This document shows positions 12,424 to 23,505 of a stretch of 64,000 nt of DNA, piece by piece. Below the pieces are notes generated by a model. The model had not been told where the DNA came from, ran no database searches, and saw only the letters and a program-made list of their open reading frames with translations. A program made the position numbers and the translations under genes. Within the stretch, counting starts at the first letter, position 1; each line of letters opens with the position of its first letter. Where the stretch lies: assembly GCA_023052935.1 (NCBI GenBank), contig CM041297.1, positions 103,760,063-103,824,062 on the forward strand, given 5' to 3'. Source of the DNA: Piezodorus guildinii. Its lineage: Eukaryota; Arthropoda; Insecta; Hemiptera; Pentatomidae.

Positions 12424-12560
12424 AAATTCATGGAATGTTAGCCAAAAAGTTCATCATTCTAGTCACAAAGCATGATAGAATTGAACAGGTTTGCCATTTC
12501 AAATACCTCGGTAAAACGTCAGGTCTTAACCTAATTTTTAATGAAAATTGAAGCACTAAA
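12424..12560 (+). pseudogene. LINE reverse-transcriptase fragment
   Basis: The stretch LVTKHDRIEQVCHFKYLGKT matches the block after the catalytic motif in RTE/L1-type elements (usually EQVxxFKYLGS). Only about 40 codons remain before it meets an R-alpha 3' end. Confidence 0.5.
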
Positions 12561-12599
12561 CTTCAGGGAGACTAAAAACTCACTTTTGAAGATTGCCAT

Positions 12600-12740
12600 C
12601 TACCCTCGTAAAAGAAAAAAAAACACAAACACGAAGACCTTTTTTCGAGACTTTGTTATTTGGACTCAGGGGTCCCTGAAACGTGTATTTCCATTGAAAA
12701 CTGAAATAAATAAAAAAATTCACAATCGCAATACTTTCCC

Positions 12741-12742
<2 letters not shown>
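12600..12742 (+). repeat. R-alpha repeat, 3' end
   Basis: Shares with 28.0, 30.4 and inverted 37.1 kb the string of blocks CCTTTTTTCG, TTATTTGGACTCAGG, AACGTGTATTTCC, and CACAATCGCAATACTTTCCC. The usual terminus is replaced by the TA microsatellite that starts here. Confidence 0.65.

Positions 12743-12813
<71 letters not shown>
12743..12813. repeat. (TA)n microsatellite
   Basis: A 71-bp TA run. It begins exactly where the TTATTATATA at the end of R-alpha normally lies, so it probably expanded from that element. Confidence 0.95.
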
Positions 12814-12816
<3 letters not shown>

Positions 12817-12821
12817 AAATG

Positions 12822-14110
12822 TAATGAAAAAAAAAATCTTTATTCTTGGGACCAAATTCTCTTAGAACCCAAAACAATAAAAAACAAAAAATTCTTATGG
12901 TCTAGTTACTTTTAAATAATATATTTCAACAATCATATAAATCAATAAATATTTGTATAGTTATATACACGTGGGGCACACGCACTTATACATACACATA
13001 TTTATACTATAAATACCTATATTTGAAGATTGATATTCAAATAGCTAATGGAAGATTAGGTGTTTAAAAGAAGAAAGAAAGGTGGTTTTACGGATAGATA
13101 GGAAGGGAATTCCAAAATAATGATGAGCGAACGAGAAAGGATTTGTAAAAGGACGCAGTTCTAGGTGATGGTGTATAAATATTTGTTGATTGGGTTCTAG
13201 TGTTCAACAAATGGATGTTAGAGTGGAGGGTGAGGAGTTCAGTTATGTAGAAAGGTTTTATTTTTTTTAACGTTTGGAATATGTAAGAACCATGGAAATA
13301 TTGCCGTCGCACAGAAGGATAAAGCCACTTTAACTTGGTGTAAAAATCCTGAAATATGATCACGTCTACGAGCTCCAAAAGTAACTTTAATAAATCAATT
13401 CATTATTAATAATAATAGGCTTACCGAACCCGAAGGTTCGATGCCGATACCACCAAATTCCGTCTACACAGAATTGGCTCAAGCCCAAGCCCCCGAGATC
13501 AGCCTTAACGCAAGCCTCCCATCGACGCTTCGGCCCACCTTTCGGACGCCTACCAGAATGGTTCGGAATCCGTTCCTCAACGAGCCTAACAACTTTACGC
13601 GCCCATTTGATTCTCCGCGATGCTATCAACTCAATTATATTTACAAGGTACAAGTTATGCAACATTCTATAATCCCCAGTGGCCTCATCTCTCTTCGGAC
13701 CAAACATTTTACGCAATACCTTATTTTCGAAAACCCTAAGCCGTTGTTCATCCTTCAGATAAATAAGTCCTCTATACACCAGGCAATCGTAGTCAAAGTT
13801 GGGAAAGATAACAAAGAAAACAAGTAGCTAAAGGGTTTTTAAACGTTATGATTCACGGAATCTAAAGAGCTCTTTAATCATGGAAATGTATTTTCGGGAT
13901 ATTTCGGATACCTTGTTATTCTAGGATAGGTTTTGGTTAAAGGTAACTCCAAGATTTTTACCCATTTTCTGGAAAGGAATAGGGATTTTATTAAGAAAGA
14001 GCAACGGGTAGTATGGCAAGGAGTTCAAGGTTGGTTTGGAGCCGATGAGTTTCATACATAGGTAAGTGAAAGTAATATATTTTGTTATGTTATTTCCAGA
14101 GATCCATGTA
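12822..14110 (-). pseudogene. CR1/L2-like LINE copy (CRL), split and broken
   Basis: Minus-strand translation matches the intact CRL protein at 31.4-34.2 kb: GKNLGVTFNQNLS (13921-13960), VSEISR-type text, FPNFDYDCLVY (about 13780-13820), then after an insertion FYTKLKWLYPSVRRQYF and FLVRSSLFWNSLPI (13088-13330). The 3' UTR ends in CAAGAATAAAGATTTTTTTT at 12822-12845, like the copy at 62.7 kb. An RTE-like fragment interrupts it at 13384-13775, and there is at least one further frameshift. Probably extends toward 14340 in degraded form. Confidence 0.8.
13384..13775 (-). pseudogene. RTE-like LINE 3' end inserted in the CRL copy
   Basis: The minus strand encodes DEQRLRVFENKVLRKMFGPK, NIIELIASRRIKWARKVVRL and RRPKGGPKRRW, the C-terminal signature of RTE-type LINEs. 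It lies between two halves of a CRL reverse transcriptase, so it inserted into that copy. The element ends with a 16-nt perfect hairpin (13425-13440) and an ATT-type simple tail; a second copy at 60.3 kb ends the same way. Confidence 0.75.
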
Positions 14111-14144
14111 TCATATTTCTGCATTCCTTATTTTTGTTTGTTTC

Positions 14145-14146
<2 letters not shown>

Positions 14147-14201
<55 letters not shown>
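14147..14201 (+). repeat. Long poly(A) tract
   Basis: About 55 consecutive A residues. Could be the tail of an unrecognised retrocopy or simple expansion; nothing upstream is identifiable. Confidence 0.9.
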
Positions 14202-14205
<4 letters not shown>

Positions 14206-14344
14206 GGAGAAAAAATAATGCTATAACATACAGTAATAACTGAGACAAGGCTTCTTTAGGCTTCCAAAGAATGAGTATCATACGCTGGATATAAAATTTA
14301 AATAGAGGTGGAAGGATGTCGCCCATTTTATATAACATGTAGCG

Positions 14345-14744
14345 ATAAATTCATAATTTAATATGTGAAGTGGGATAAGACAGGGGCTCGTTTGGGAAAG
14401 ATGAACTCATTTACCAGGAGCAACTGGATACGGCTGAATTTCCCACCCTCACCCTTTCCATTTAGAGGTGAATATTTTAAATCCCCAGCCTCAACTATTC
14501 ACCCCCCTTCAAACCCCTAGGCGGTAGTTACGCCTCCATGTTTCTCATACAAGAGGCGAAATCATAAACATAGATGAGATTTTTCTGGAAAATGAAATGT
14601 GGTGTATAGGAAGAGATGGAACCTATTCACCGTTGATGTATGATTTGTCATTTGCTATCTCATAATCTTTCATATAAAATCCTTATATTTCATAACGAGG
14701 GGGAAAAATAATAACTAAACACAAAATATTCTTTATTTATAATA
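14345..14744. other. Unrecognised sequence
   Basis: No gene seen. Moderately GC-richer around 14390-14580, with several stops in every frame. Confidence 0.4.
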
Positions 14745-15472
14745 TATAATCTCCTTGTATCCGCACTTATCTTCCCCCACTTTAACAATTGCTGCTTAGT
14801 ATATGGTGGCCTCCCGACTGTGCTTGAGGACAGGCTAAAGCGAATCATGAACATATTTTTGAGATTCGTCCTCACCACTCCGAAGAGGTCTCATGTGACC
14901 CATTTTTAGGGAGAGTTAAAGTGGCTCCTTCCCCCAATTCGCAGACAATATATCCTAGGATCATACCTTTAAAAAATCATTAACTCCTAACATCCTCCAT
15001 ACATTCACAGTCACCAAAATTTAAATCTTCAGTCCATTCACTTGAAACAAGATCTCGCCATTCCGATCTTTACTTTCTTACCATAGGACTGAAACTTTTG
15101 ATAGTTCCTTCCTTGTCCGCTCCTCTACTTTCAGCAATTTCTCTACCTACTCATATCCGCCATGCTGCTTCTCTCTCCTCATTCAAATCCCAACTTTTCC
15201 AATTCCTTTTATTTTCCCAAAAAGACGCTTAAAAACTGTGAAATTTATATTCCTGACATCATACTTTGAAAAAAGATATTTGTTCATTGTCTATATTTAA
15301 AACTTATTATCTATTAATTTATTTTTGTATTCTGTTCAAAACAATTGTATATATATATATTTTTTTTTTTTTTGTGCTATTAGTAATTCATTAAGTTCCT
15401 TCGGTCTGTTGGCCAGACATGTATGAACCAACTGTACAAACCTGTTATTATATTAAAAATATTTTCTATTCT
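14745..15472 (+). pseudogene. CR1/L2-like LINE C-terminus (CRL), broken
   Basis: Plus-strand translation gives LKWLLPPIRRQYILGSYL, the HPPYIHSHQNLNLQSIHL region, then after a frameshift FDSSFLVRSSTFSNF, matching FYSELKWLYPSNRRKYFLAS and FDRSFLIRSSILWN of the intact CRL protein. The 3' region ends near ATTATATTAAAAATATTTTC. Its tail differs from the other CRL copies, suggesting a separate subfamily. Confidence 0.75.
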
Positions 15473-15544
15473 ATAATCATTTTTTTTTGTTGAGAATGAA
15501 TGGTCACGTGTTGGTATGATGATAGGGAGTAATTATCAAGAGTC

Positions 15545-15620
15545 AGTCGATCAAAATATGTTTAATCATGCCTACGTTTCGGCCTAAGCATGAAACCATC
15601 ATAGCAGAAAAAAATTAGGG
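15545..15620 (-). ncRNA. Solo hammerhead-like motif of the FB group
   Basis: The minus strand reads TATGATGG, a loop, AGGCC, GAAACGTAGGC, the same order as the FB arms (TGATG, stem, GAAACGT). No inverted partner arm was found nearby, so this is a solo or truncated copy. The CTGA start of the core is degraded. Confidence 0.35.
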
Positions 15621-15639
15621 TGAAAATGATGGGTCAAAA

Positions 15640-16306
15640 TCACCAAGGTGGGAAATTTGCTTTACAAGCCTAAGTTCAGTTTTTTCTTATACAACTGATC
15701 ATTTCTAAGCACTTAACAGGATTCATGTTAACTCACACCTAACATATTTTACTTAAATAATAACACACATTCATGATTATTTTAAGAATGTATAAATAAA
15801 TTAATTAAAAAATCGTCCTATAAGTGGTTAAAAAAAATGTATATATATTTTTAAAAATTAAAACAAAATATGTCTATAAATCTCTTGGAAAATGATAAGT
15901 ACTCTTTAAACCATAATCGAATTTCCAAATGAATAAAAGCAAAATCATCTCAACCTGAACAGAAAAAAGATCGGCAAAGATATCATGTAATTATGTATAA
16001 CAAATATATTTAAATATATTGAGCACTGTTTCCTTGTTTCGTAACCAGGTTCTAAAAACTATCTAGGTTTAAAAATTCTTCAAAGTGGTTAAAAAAAGGT
16101 TACGTTTGAAGAACATAGTAGGACTTATCTCCGAATCTTCTAAAATCTCCGGGTTATTCTAAAAGAAGGATTTATCCACAAATGAGGAAAGTACGCATTT
16201 AGGAAACTGTATAAAATAGGTAGATAACAGCTAATTTATTACAATTATGATGTGATTGATTACAGTATAAAAATAATTAATTTATGGTGAGTGTACAACT
16301 CTTAAA
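15640..16306. other. A+T-rich DNA, no gene seen
   Basis: No open frame or repeat recognised. Confidence 0.5.
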
Positions 16307-16318
16307 AAAGAATATCGG

Positions 16319-16592
16319 TGGGTGGTTAGCATAACAGCCTCCTATGCCAAAGGTCACGGGTTCAAACCCGCAGGTGGTCCTAGGATTTTTTAATGGGAGT
16401 AAAAAATCCTTAGTTATGCCGTCCTTCGGAGGGGACGTTAAAAGGTGGTCCCGAGCCTGTGCGATGTCAGCTACTCGTTAAAGATCTCTATCCTAATAAA
16501 ACCTGGGTAGGCAAAATTTAGGACTCCTACTGTAGCATCGTCCGATTAGCCATAGTAGCATAAAGTGACGTTAAATAAATAAACAAACAAAC
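16319..16592 (+). mobile_element. tRNA-derived SINE, family S1 (best copy)
   Basis: The head carries an A box (TGGTTAGCATAACAGC) and a near-consensus B box (GGTTCAAACCC). The body contains GTCCTTCGGAGGGGACGTTA and CTCGTTAAAGATCTC, which resemble from memory the conserved central (Deu/Nin-type) domain of several metazoan SINE families. It ends in AAATAAATAAACAAACAAAC. A 12-bp target-site duplication with one mismatch (AAAGAA-T/G-ATCGG) flanks it at 16307-16318 and 16593-16604, so LINE machinery mobilised it. Confidence 0.9.
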
Positions 16593-16680
16593 AAAGAAGA
16601 TCGGAGGTATATGAAATCATGTTTATACAGATAGAATATTAAGTAGAAAGATTAATGAATAATGAAAAAGATTTAAAAAG

Positions 16681-16776
16681 TATGTGGGTGGAAGAGAGAG
16701 AGAGAGGGGGGGAGTGAGAGTAGGAGGAGAAAAATAAGTTAATGGGAAGTTTTTTTTTTTTTTTTTTTTTTTTTTT
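16681..16776. repeat. GA-rich and poly(T) low-complexity tract
   Basis: A GAGAGA/GGGG run around 16690-16725, and 27 consecutive T at 16750-16776. Confidence 0.9.
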
Positions 16777-17115
16777 ACAGTCAACTAAACTTCAATGTCG
16801 ACTTACTTCCATCGGTTTTACCAATCTAAATTTAATCATCGAAAGCGTATTGAAATGCTTCGGAAAATTCCAAAGCTTTCAATGAAGTACTTTATATATT
16901 TACTATTATTGGAAAGTAATCATTAATTCTCATGTTACCCTTGACTTTTCATTTTTTTTTCAATATTATAGAATGTTACTAGTGCATTAGTCAAGAAATT
17001 TTAGATGAAAATTTAAATATATCTTCTTTAATTAGCATAAGAAATGATTAAGCACCATTTGTTGTGTATTGAGGATACTGAGAGGATTTAAAATGCCTTA
17101 TTTAATAACTTTAAT

Positions 17116-17325
17116 AGCCTTCTATGTCCAAGGTCACAGGTTCAAACCTGCACGTTCTTAGGAGGGGACGTAAAAAATGGTCCCGAGCAAGTGCGATGTC
17201 AAGTACTTGTTAAATATCCCTATCCTAATTGGAATTAGATAGGCATAATTTAGGAATCCCACTGTAGCATCGTCTGATTAGCCATAGTAGCATAAAGTGA
17301 CGTTAAATAAATAAACAAACAAACA
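17116..17325 (+). mobile_element. S1 SINE, 5'-truncated copy
   Basis: Begins inside the tRNA-like head (missing roughly the first 18 nt, hence most of the A box), keeps the B box GGTTCAAACC, and has lost part of the body. It is flanked by an exact 12-bp duplication AATAACTTTAAT (17104-17115 and 17326-17337). Confidence 0.88.
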
Positions 17326-17339
17326 AATAACTTTAATGT

Positions 17340-18340
17340 TAACAGAAATTAATAGTAATGAGCCTTAAGTACAACAGACGTATGCCTACCTCCTTGGGAC
17401 TACCCGTCTACCTCTCACAGTACCCGGGACTACCTGTCCCCAGCATACAGCGGAAAAGGGACAAGCATGGCATCAAAAAAGTTTACGACTTCGCCTTTAA
17501 GACAATAGGAATATCCTTGGCCACGTCTTTTTGAGCAAACTGATCTTATATATACTAATACTACAGACTGTGGTAATGAGTTCTGATATATGCCTCATTT
17601 TCATTAAATGGACGTTCTTCCCATTATTTCTTCCCTATATAATCTTTTTTACACTATATAAATTTAATCCCATTTTTTTAATTTCTATTATTATTATAAC
17701 TATGTAAATTACAAAAATCTTGGGAGAGCTTTTTTTTTTTTTCTTTTTTTTTGGTCACCATCACATACCTGGTTAAAACAGCTGTTCGATTTCGATATTA
17801 GTTTTAAATATTCAGTTCCACGGATTATCGTGAAGTGACATATACGCGAAATATCAACAAAATAGACCCAACAGCTCGGCTTACAGATAGGTATTTTTAA
17901 TAAGTTTATTGATTCTATAAATTTAAATAAATAGTAATTATGATATAGAATGTCTATGAATTAGGTTTTTTTTCTCGAACATAAACGCATTCTTTGATCC
18001 GGTGTATAATAATATATTTATTACATATTACTACGTAAACAAGTAAATAAAGTACTATAATTTAATAACTGTTCAAGTTTATGGCCCTATTCCAATCTGT
18101 ACCAGAACCAAAGTGCTCTCATTTCGATTCTGATCGTGTTAGGTAGTTAAGGTTCTATTGCTTTATCAGCTCTTATCTTGTTTATAGCTCCTACAGTTCG
18201 CTCTAACCTTGTTTATTCACTACCTTATTTTATTTTTTATATTCTTACTTTGTAATACATACGATAATAAATCAATGTTAGCAAACCCAATTGTTCTTCC
18301 ATCAAAAATAATAAATTACATACATTAAATCCTATTGTTA
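17340..18340. other. Unrecognised sequence with a short dispersed repeat
   Basis: No gene seen. 17531-17575 (TGAGCAAACTGATCTTATAT and on) recurs inverted at 22.3 kb. A GC-richer patch at 17390-17540 has no sustained frame. Confidence 0.4.
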
Positions 18341-18349
18341 TGGTATAAA

Positions 18350-18800
18350 AAATCTGGTGCGCGCAACAAATTACTTTCACTTATCTCCGACATTAAAATC
18401 AATTTGAGAATGTTTAAATACTCTTAGAGATAGAAATAAATTGTTAAAGAATTATCAAAATTGAAGTTAAATAGAAACATGTTTTATTAAATAATCTAAT
18501 ATATTTTTATCTACAATAATCTGTTAGTTCCATCGGCTCTTCATCATTCTCTATTAACTTTTACAATTCTATGTATTAAATAATATTATTTCTAAAATCT
18601 TTAGCTATCCAAAGGTATATTATACATCTATATTAGTATTCATGTGTTAAAAAACTCAAAAATTGTACAAAAAAAATATTTTTGCACTTTTCTCCTTTTG
18701 TTGGTTATCAATTACCGACTTGCATATTTAGCTGTTATTTATCAAGGTTGATTAGATCATGTGCTTCTTTTTTTTTTTTTCTTTTTTTTAAATTCACATA
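18350..18800 (+). repeat. R-alpha repeat, 5' part
   Basis: Starts with the conserved terminus AAATCTGGTGCGCGCAACA followed by ACTTTCACTTATCTC, and stays alignable with the 22.8 kb copy through TTAGCTATCCAAAGG and the CTCCTTTTGTTGG block. The 3' part is missing. Confidence 0.7.
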
Positions 18801-18833
18801 ATTACAGTTACTTTAGATAAAGAAAATTAAAAA

Positions 18834-19203
18834 TTAGGTTTCAGTCAATGAATAAACAATTTTATCTATGCGACGTTTCGAGAATTTATTGTTCTCATAA
18901 TCATGCCTTAACAGTGGAAAAAAAACAGAACATTAATATTATTATACAATAATTAATATATGATGTTATTGTTAGAGATATAAAAAAGAGTACATTGAAC
19001 AATGAATGATCATACAGTAGGTACATAGATATTTTAAATTAGGATTTACATTAAAGATATTATTATAAAATTACTTACAATTTTGGACAAAATAGTGTCT
19101 TAATTAGACATGTTTAGCCTACAAGCTTTGAAAGAATTATGAGAACAATAAATTCTCGAAACGTCGCATAGATAAAATTGTTTATTCATTGACTGAAACC
19201 TAA
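18834..19203. mobile_element. Fold-back element FB-C
   Basis: Perfect 68-bp inverted arms (18834-18901 and 19136-19203) around a 234-bp unrelated spacer. Each arm holds GAGAA-loop-TTCTC followed by GAAACGTCGC (left arm on minus, right arm on plus), and the left-arm minus strand has TGATTATGA just before the stem, so the hammerhead-like order is kept in degenerate form. No clear target-site duplication was found. A TA microsatellite adjoins the right end. Confidence 0.75.
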
Positions 19204-19215
19204 GAACAACACAAA

Positions 19216-19217
<2 letters not shown>

Positions 19218-19281
<64 letters not shown>
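19218..19281. repeat. (TA)n microsatellite
   Basis: About 64 bp of TA, immediately right of FB-C. Confidence 0.95.
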
Positions 19282-19287
<6 letters not shown>

Positions 19288-19959
19288 TATTTATATTTGA
19301 TACAGACATGATGGTTCCGAACAAAGTTTCTAGCCATCATTGTGGTACTTTATGCTGAAATCGTTATTTTAAGCAGTCAAGAAACTGAGTTAACGATAAA
19401 TATTTAGTGAATGGGAAAAAAAGCCTAAGGTGGCTTTTCAAAAATGTAGATGTCACAATAGAAAAATAATATTAATAAACTGTCATAATGATATATATCG
19501 TGAAAACAGTTTCGAGCAATTGCTGTTAAATGATTTATAATTAACTGGCTATTAATAATATAATTTATAATTAAATTCAAGCTGCCTACAAAAATTAATA
19601 ATACATTTTTTTAATAAACTGTATGAATGCCGGCCTTAAATAAAATATAATTTCTTGTCGACCTTAAAGTTAAATTTTTTTTAGGTAGCAAATAGAAATT
19701 TTCTAATGATTTAGAAGAAAAGTCCTGAAAAAAAATATGATACTTCCAGCTAACTTTTTTCAAATCTTTGCAAATTGAGAGTTTGACTGAAAATAAACGT
19801 ACTGAAGGTAATAGTATCTCTAGCATCACTGATATTTAGGATACCCAAAATAGTTGCTTTAGTAAATTGAAATAATTCAGGACTAATCATTAAGGATATT
19901 AAAAACATATAACTATCTGTCACGTTAGCTTCACATACCAACTGGATACCAACTTCACA
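19282..19959. other. A+T-rich DNA, no gene seen
   Basis: The frames here are short and have no recognisable motif. Confidence 0.5.
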
Positions 19960-20210
19960 TACCAGGAAATTATCCGATACACGATTCCAAGACTAACTAA
20001 AAATCCTAAGAGCACTAGACACATCTAAAGAAGCTAATAAATGACATGACACAGCACTAAAGCTCTGTAAACCTGAAAAGGAGCTGGATGTGGGACCTTC
20101 TCCTTTAACAACACATTTTGGTATCAAGCCAGGAAAAGTACCACTGGGTATTTCCCTTCTTCATGCCAGCTTTTTCAGCCATTCCATTCCATTTGTTAGT
20201 CAATTAAATA
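19960..20210 (+). pseudogene. Jockey-like LINE relic (J-d)
   Basis: The last codons (LKRSWMWDLL near 20075-20105) and the following 3' UTR (CCACTGGGTATTTCCC, CTTCATGCCAG) match the J-d copy ending at 24.6 kb. Otherwise degraded. Confidence 0.6.
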
Positions 20211-21010
20211 ATTTATACGTATAAATGAAATATTTAGAGATTGAAGCTAATGGATACTTTTATTATCATTATGATTATTTTATTTTAAAAGAATATTATC
20301 GTGTTGAGAATATAAGAAACCTATAAATCTTATTGACAACGAGAATTCGATATTGAACATGCAAAAATGTATACGTATTGCACCAGGATGACAATTTTAG
20401 TTATCAGTTCATATTTTTTACCCAAAAAATAATCCTTTATTTACACAAGGTGTCTTATGTTTCGTCATATTGTGAGGACAGATTCTAGACCTCATGTGGA
20501 ATAAAAAAGTTCATATGACTCATAGTTCGATTCTCGATGGTTAGGGAGGGAAAATCAAATTTTCAGTTTTTTGCAGTTATCTATTGTTCTTATCAGAAAA
20601 ACTCAAATATCTGTTCTTGATGTGCACGCAGGCAAAAAAAAAAGTGGTACCAAGGGAAGAAAGAGAAAATTTTCCAGAAGGTTAAGAACCTATTTTCTAT
20701 AGTTTCTTGATCAATATTGTTCATGATATTATTATTATTATAAGATAAAAAAAAATGGTAATCAGTAGGGGTAATTATTGTATTTTGTATCTGTATTATT
20801 AGTAAAGGGCTGAAATAACCTTTATTGTTGAAAAGCCTTTATGTTACTAAATAAATAAATAAGGTGTAAACAGAAATTGTTCTTTCTATGTTTCGGCAAA
20901 AAAGTAAGGCACAAATTTCATGACACTTTAATGAGTGAGAAACCCATCTTTCGAGTTTTACACCTTTGGGTTAGCCTAGAGGTTATAATCGAAGGTTGAT
21001 TTTGTTAAAT
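20211..21010. other. A+T-rich DNA with a retroelement-like tail
   Basis: No gene seen. 20800-20862 ends AAGCCTTTATGTTACTAAATAAATAAATAAGG, like the tail at 25.75-25.83 kb, suggesting the terminus of an unidentified LINE or SINE. Confidence 0.4.
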
Positions 21011-21014
21011 AGAG

Positions 21015-21600
21015 ATTTCATTTTAATTATTTAAACATATTTACAACTGTATTATTATATACAACAAGTAAATGTGGACATAGTAAACTGACATGTAATA
21101 CATTAAGAGACGCCACCCATTGGCAGCCCTCCAAACATATTTTAAACTAGAAGATCTCGGAGCCATCTTCTTTTCATACGCCTCGGAGGATTATCATCTT
21201 CCTCAATTGGAGAGGATGATAGGCTAGAAACTAGTGGATTAGAGTGGAAATGGAGTTTTTCATGGAATGATTGATACCTGGTTCGGGCTAATTCAGTAAC
21301 ATATGGGATATTAAGGTCTTTATGGATAAGCTTATTCGTGACAAAGTAAGGAGCGTTAAGGATTTTGGATTGTACGGATTGGATACAATATAGAATTCCA
21401 TGGTTTAGTAGAGCCCCATAGCTCTACTCCATAAGTCCATATCGGTGTTATGATGGTCATATAAATAAGTCATTTGTAATTAAGTGGAAGGTTGGAGCGT
21501 TTGTCCAGTAAGTGTTGAAGTAGTCGAAAACATCGAGCAGTTTCTTGTCGTTTCAGTCATGTATGGGGAAGAGATTTCCTAATAGTTTTTGAATAGTTGT
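21015..21600 (-). pseudogene. Jockey-like LINE C-terminal part (J-a), broken
   Basis: On the minus strand the J-a C-terminus is readable: a WGSTKP-type start near 21420, RIQS, RYQSFHEKLHFHSNPLVS-type text, then RRMKRRWLRDLLV-like end near 21160, followed by the J-a 3' UTR (GGGCTGCCAATGGGTGGC). Interrupted by stops and a shift. Confidence 0.75.
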
Positions 21601-22800
21601 TCTGATATTTTTTTCCAACGGAGCTTGGAGAACTTGTTCATAAGAGAAAAAGTCCTTCCAGGAACTTTGTTTTCCGAGCTAAATCTCTATCTCGAATTTT
21701 GGAACGGTGCACTAAATAACGTTGCTCTTGCCCCATACTTCGTTGTTCTTAGGCCTCGTTCCGGCCAAATTTAAATTCGTAAAATAAAATTATACTAAAA
21801 TAACGCTTTGACATCTTAAAAAAAAAACAGAATTATTTACAATCTGAGAAATGCTACAGAGGTAGGCAAACATCTTCTTTTAGGAAAGGTTTAATACGTA
21901 TTGAAATTTATACAAATGAATAATCTAGCAAATGTAAAATCCTGCATTATTTTCCGGAAAAACACAATACTAACAAAAAAATAACGTAATATGAAGAATT
22001 GAGCTTAACCTAAAAATAATTAAACACCTAAAGCCGGTCGAGTAGTAAAAATACGATCCATTTTGGTATCTTTTATTTTCATAATTCGGCTGGTGTAAGA
22101 ATAATTTTTTTTCTCACTGTATACATATAATTTTGCAATTTTTAATAGTTGTAGTTTGTAAAAGTGATGTCACAAGCCCGATGTGACTGAAATTGTTTAC
22201 ATAAAATATTATACGTTTTATACAAAAGGGAGAGGTTGGGAGTTGAATACATTATAGGTTTACATAAAGCAGCTTCTCTCTATTCCGGGAATATTCGAAT
22301 ATTCGACACCATATGTCACAGTATGTAGTAGTAGTATATATTAGATCAGTTTGCTCAAACCAAAATTTATAGCAGACGTTGGCAGATTTTTGTATAATCT
22401 TTAATGATATAGTTCTTCTATATAAAAATCTAGGCATTTAGACATTTACTCACAATCAACAGCTAAGAAACCAGCCCTATCTCTTTGTTAATGAATGTAA
22501 AAATAATAAAACAAAAGGCATAAGTATTAGGAGACTTGGTAATTTATCTATCAATATAATAAATAAAATTTCATTCTTAATAGCAGACTATTAAGATGAA
22601 GTGCGCTCCCTACTACAAGTACACTAATAGGATGGCTAGAAAATATACATCTGGCAGGAAATTTTAGCTTATTTGAAACATTTTGATGTTTTACAAATAT
22701 TAAATAAAATAACAGAACAAAAATTTAATATACTATATATTTTGTACAGCTTAAATCGATAAGAAAAACTTATGGTATAATTAGTTCCAAATAATAAACC
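21601..22800. other. A+T-rich DNA, no gene seen
   Basis: 22306-22360 is an inverted copy of the short repeat at 17.53 kb. Nothing else is recognised. Confidence 0.45.
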
Positions 22801-22802
22801 GT

Positions 22803-23505
22803 TTTATCAAAATCTGGCGCTCACAACACACGACTTTCACTTAGCTGTGTTGTTATAATTAATTTAAGAATTTTTAAATACACTTAGAAATTAAACAAGA
22901 TTAAAGAATTAATTACATAAATTTTCGATAGTAACTTGTGTTTTTTAATAGTCTATCATATTTTTATCTACAACAATCAGTTAGTTTTATCGCTTTTTCA
23001 TCACTTTCTATTAACTTTTACAATTCCGTGTATTAGATAATATTTTTTCTAAAATCTTTAGCTATCCAACGGTATATTATACATATTATTATTCTTGTGT
23101 TCGAAAATACAAATATTTCATTAAAAAACATGTTTGCAGTTTCCTCCTTTTGTTGGATATCAAATTCATCCAACTTATATATTAATCAGATTTTTATCAA
23201 TGATAACAACATGAAATGCTTAATTTATTCAAATCTACAAAATGTTTTGGAGAAACACAATTTAAACCATCGGCATTTAAGCTCTGTCAAACTATTTCAA
23301 TTAGAATGAAAATTACATCATATTTATGCCCATTAAATTTTACGTCGATTGGCGAGTTTAATCAAAATCGTTTGAGCCGTTTAAATGGTTCAAACTGCAT
23401 GGTATAAAGTAGCTTTTTTGGTTTTGATGTACAATTTTCTGTAAAATTTCGGGCGTATAATTTTCATAAATTTTGTTTTGGCGCTAAATTTTATATATAG
23501 AAAAG
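22803..23505 (+). repeat. R-alpha repeat, near complete
   Basis: Begins with AAATCTGGCGCTCACAACAC, continues through ACTTTCACTTAGC, TTAGCTATCCAACGG, CTCCTTTTGTTGGATATC and CGAGTTTAATCAAAATCG, and ends near ATATAGAAAAGTGGAAG. Non-coding. Confidence 0.7.

Noticed and set aside
12580..12855. 91-codon minus frame through the TA run
   Set aside because: Mostly IYIY repeats produced by the TA microsatellite plus R-alpha sequence.
20480..20560. tRNA-like B box (AGTTCGATTCTC)
   Set aside because: No credible A box or body, and no second copy.
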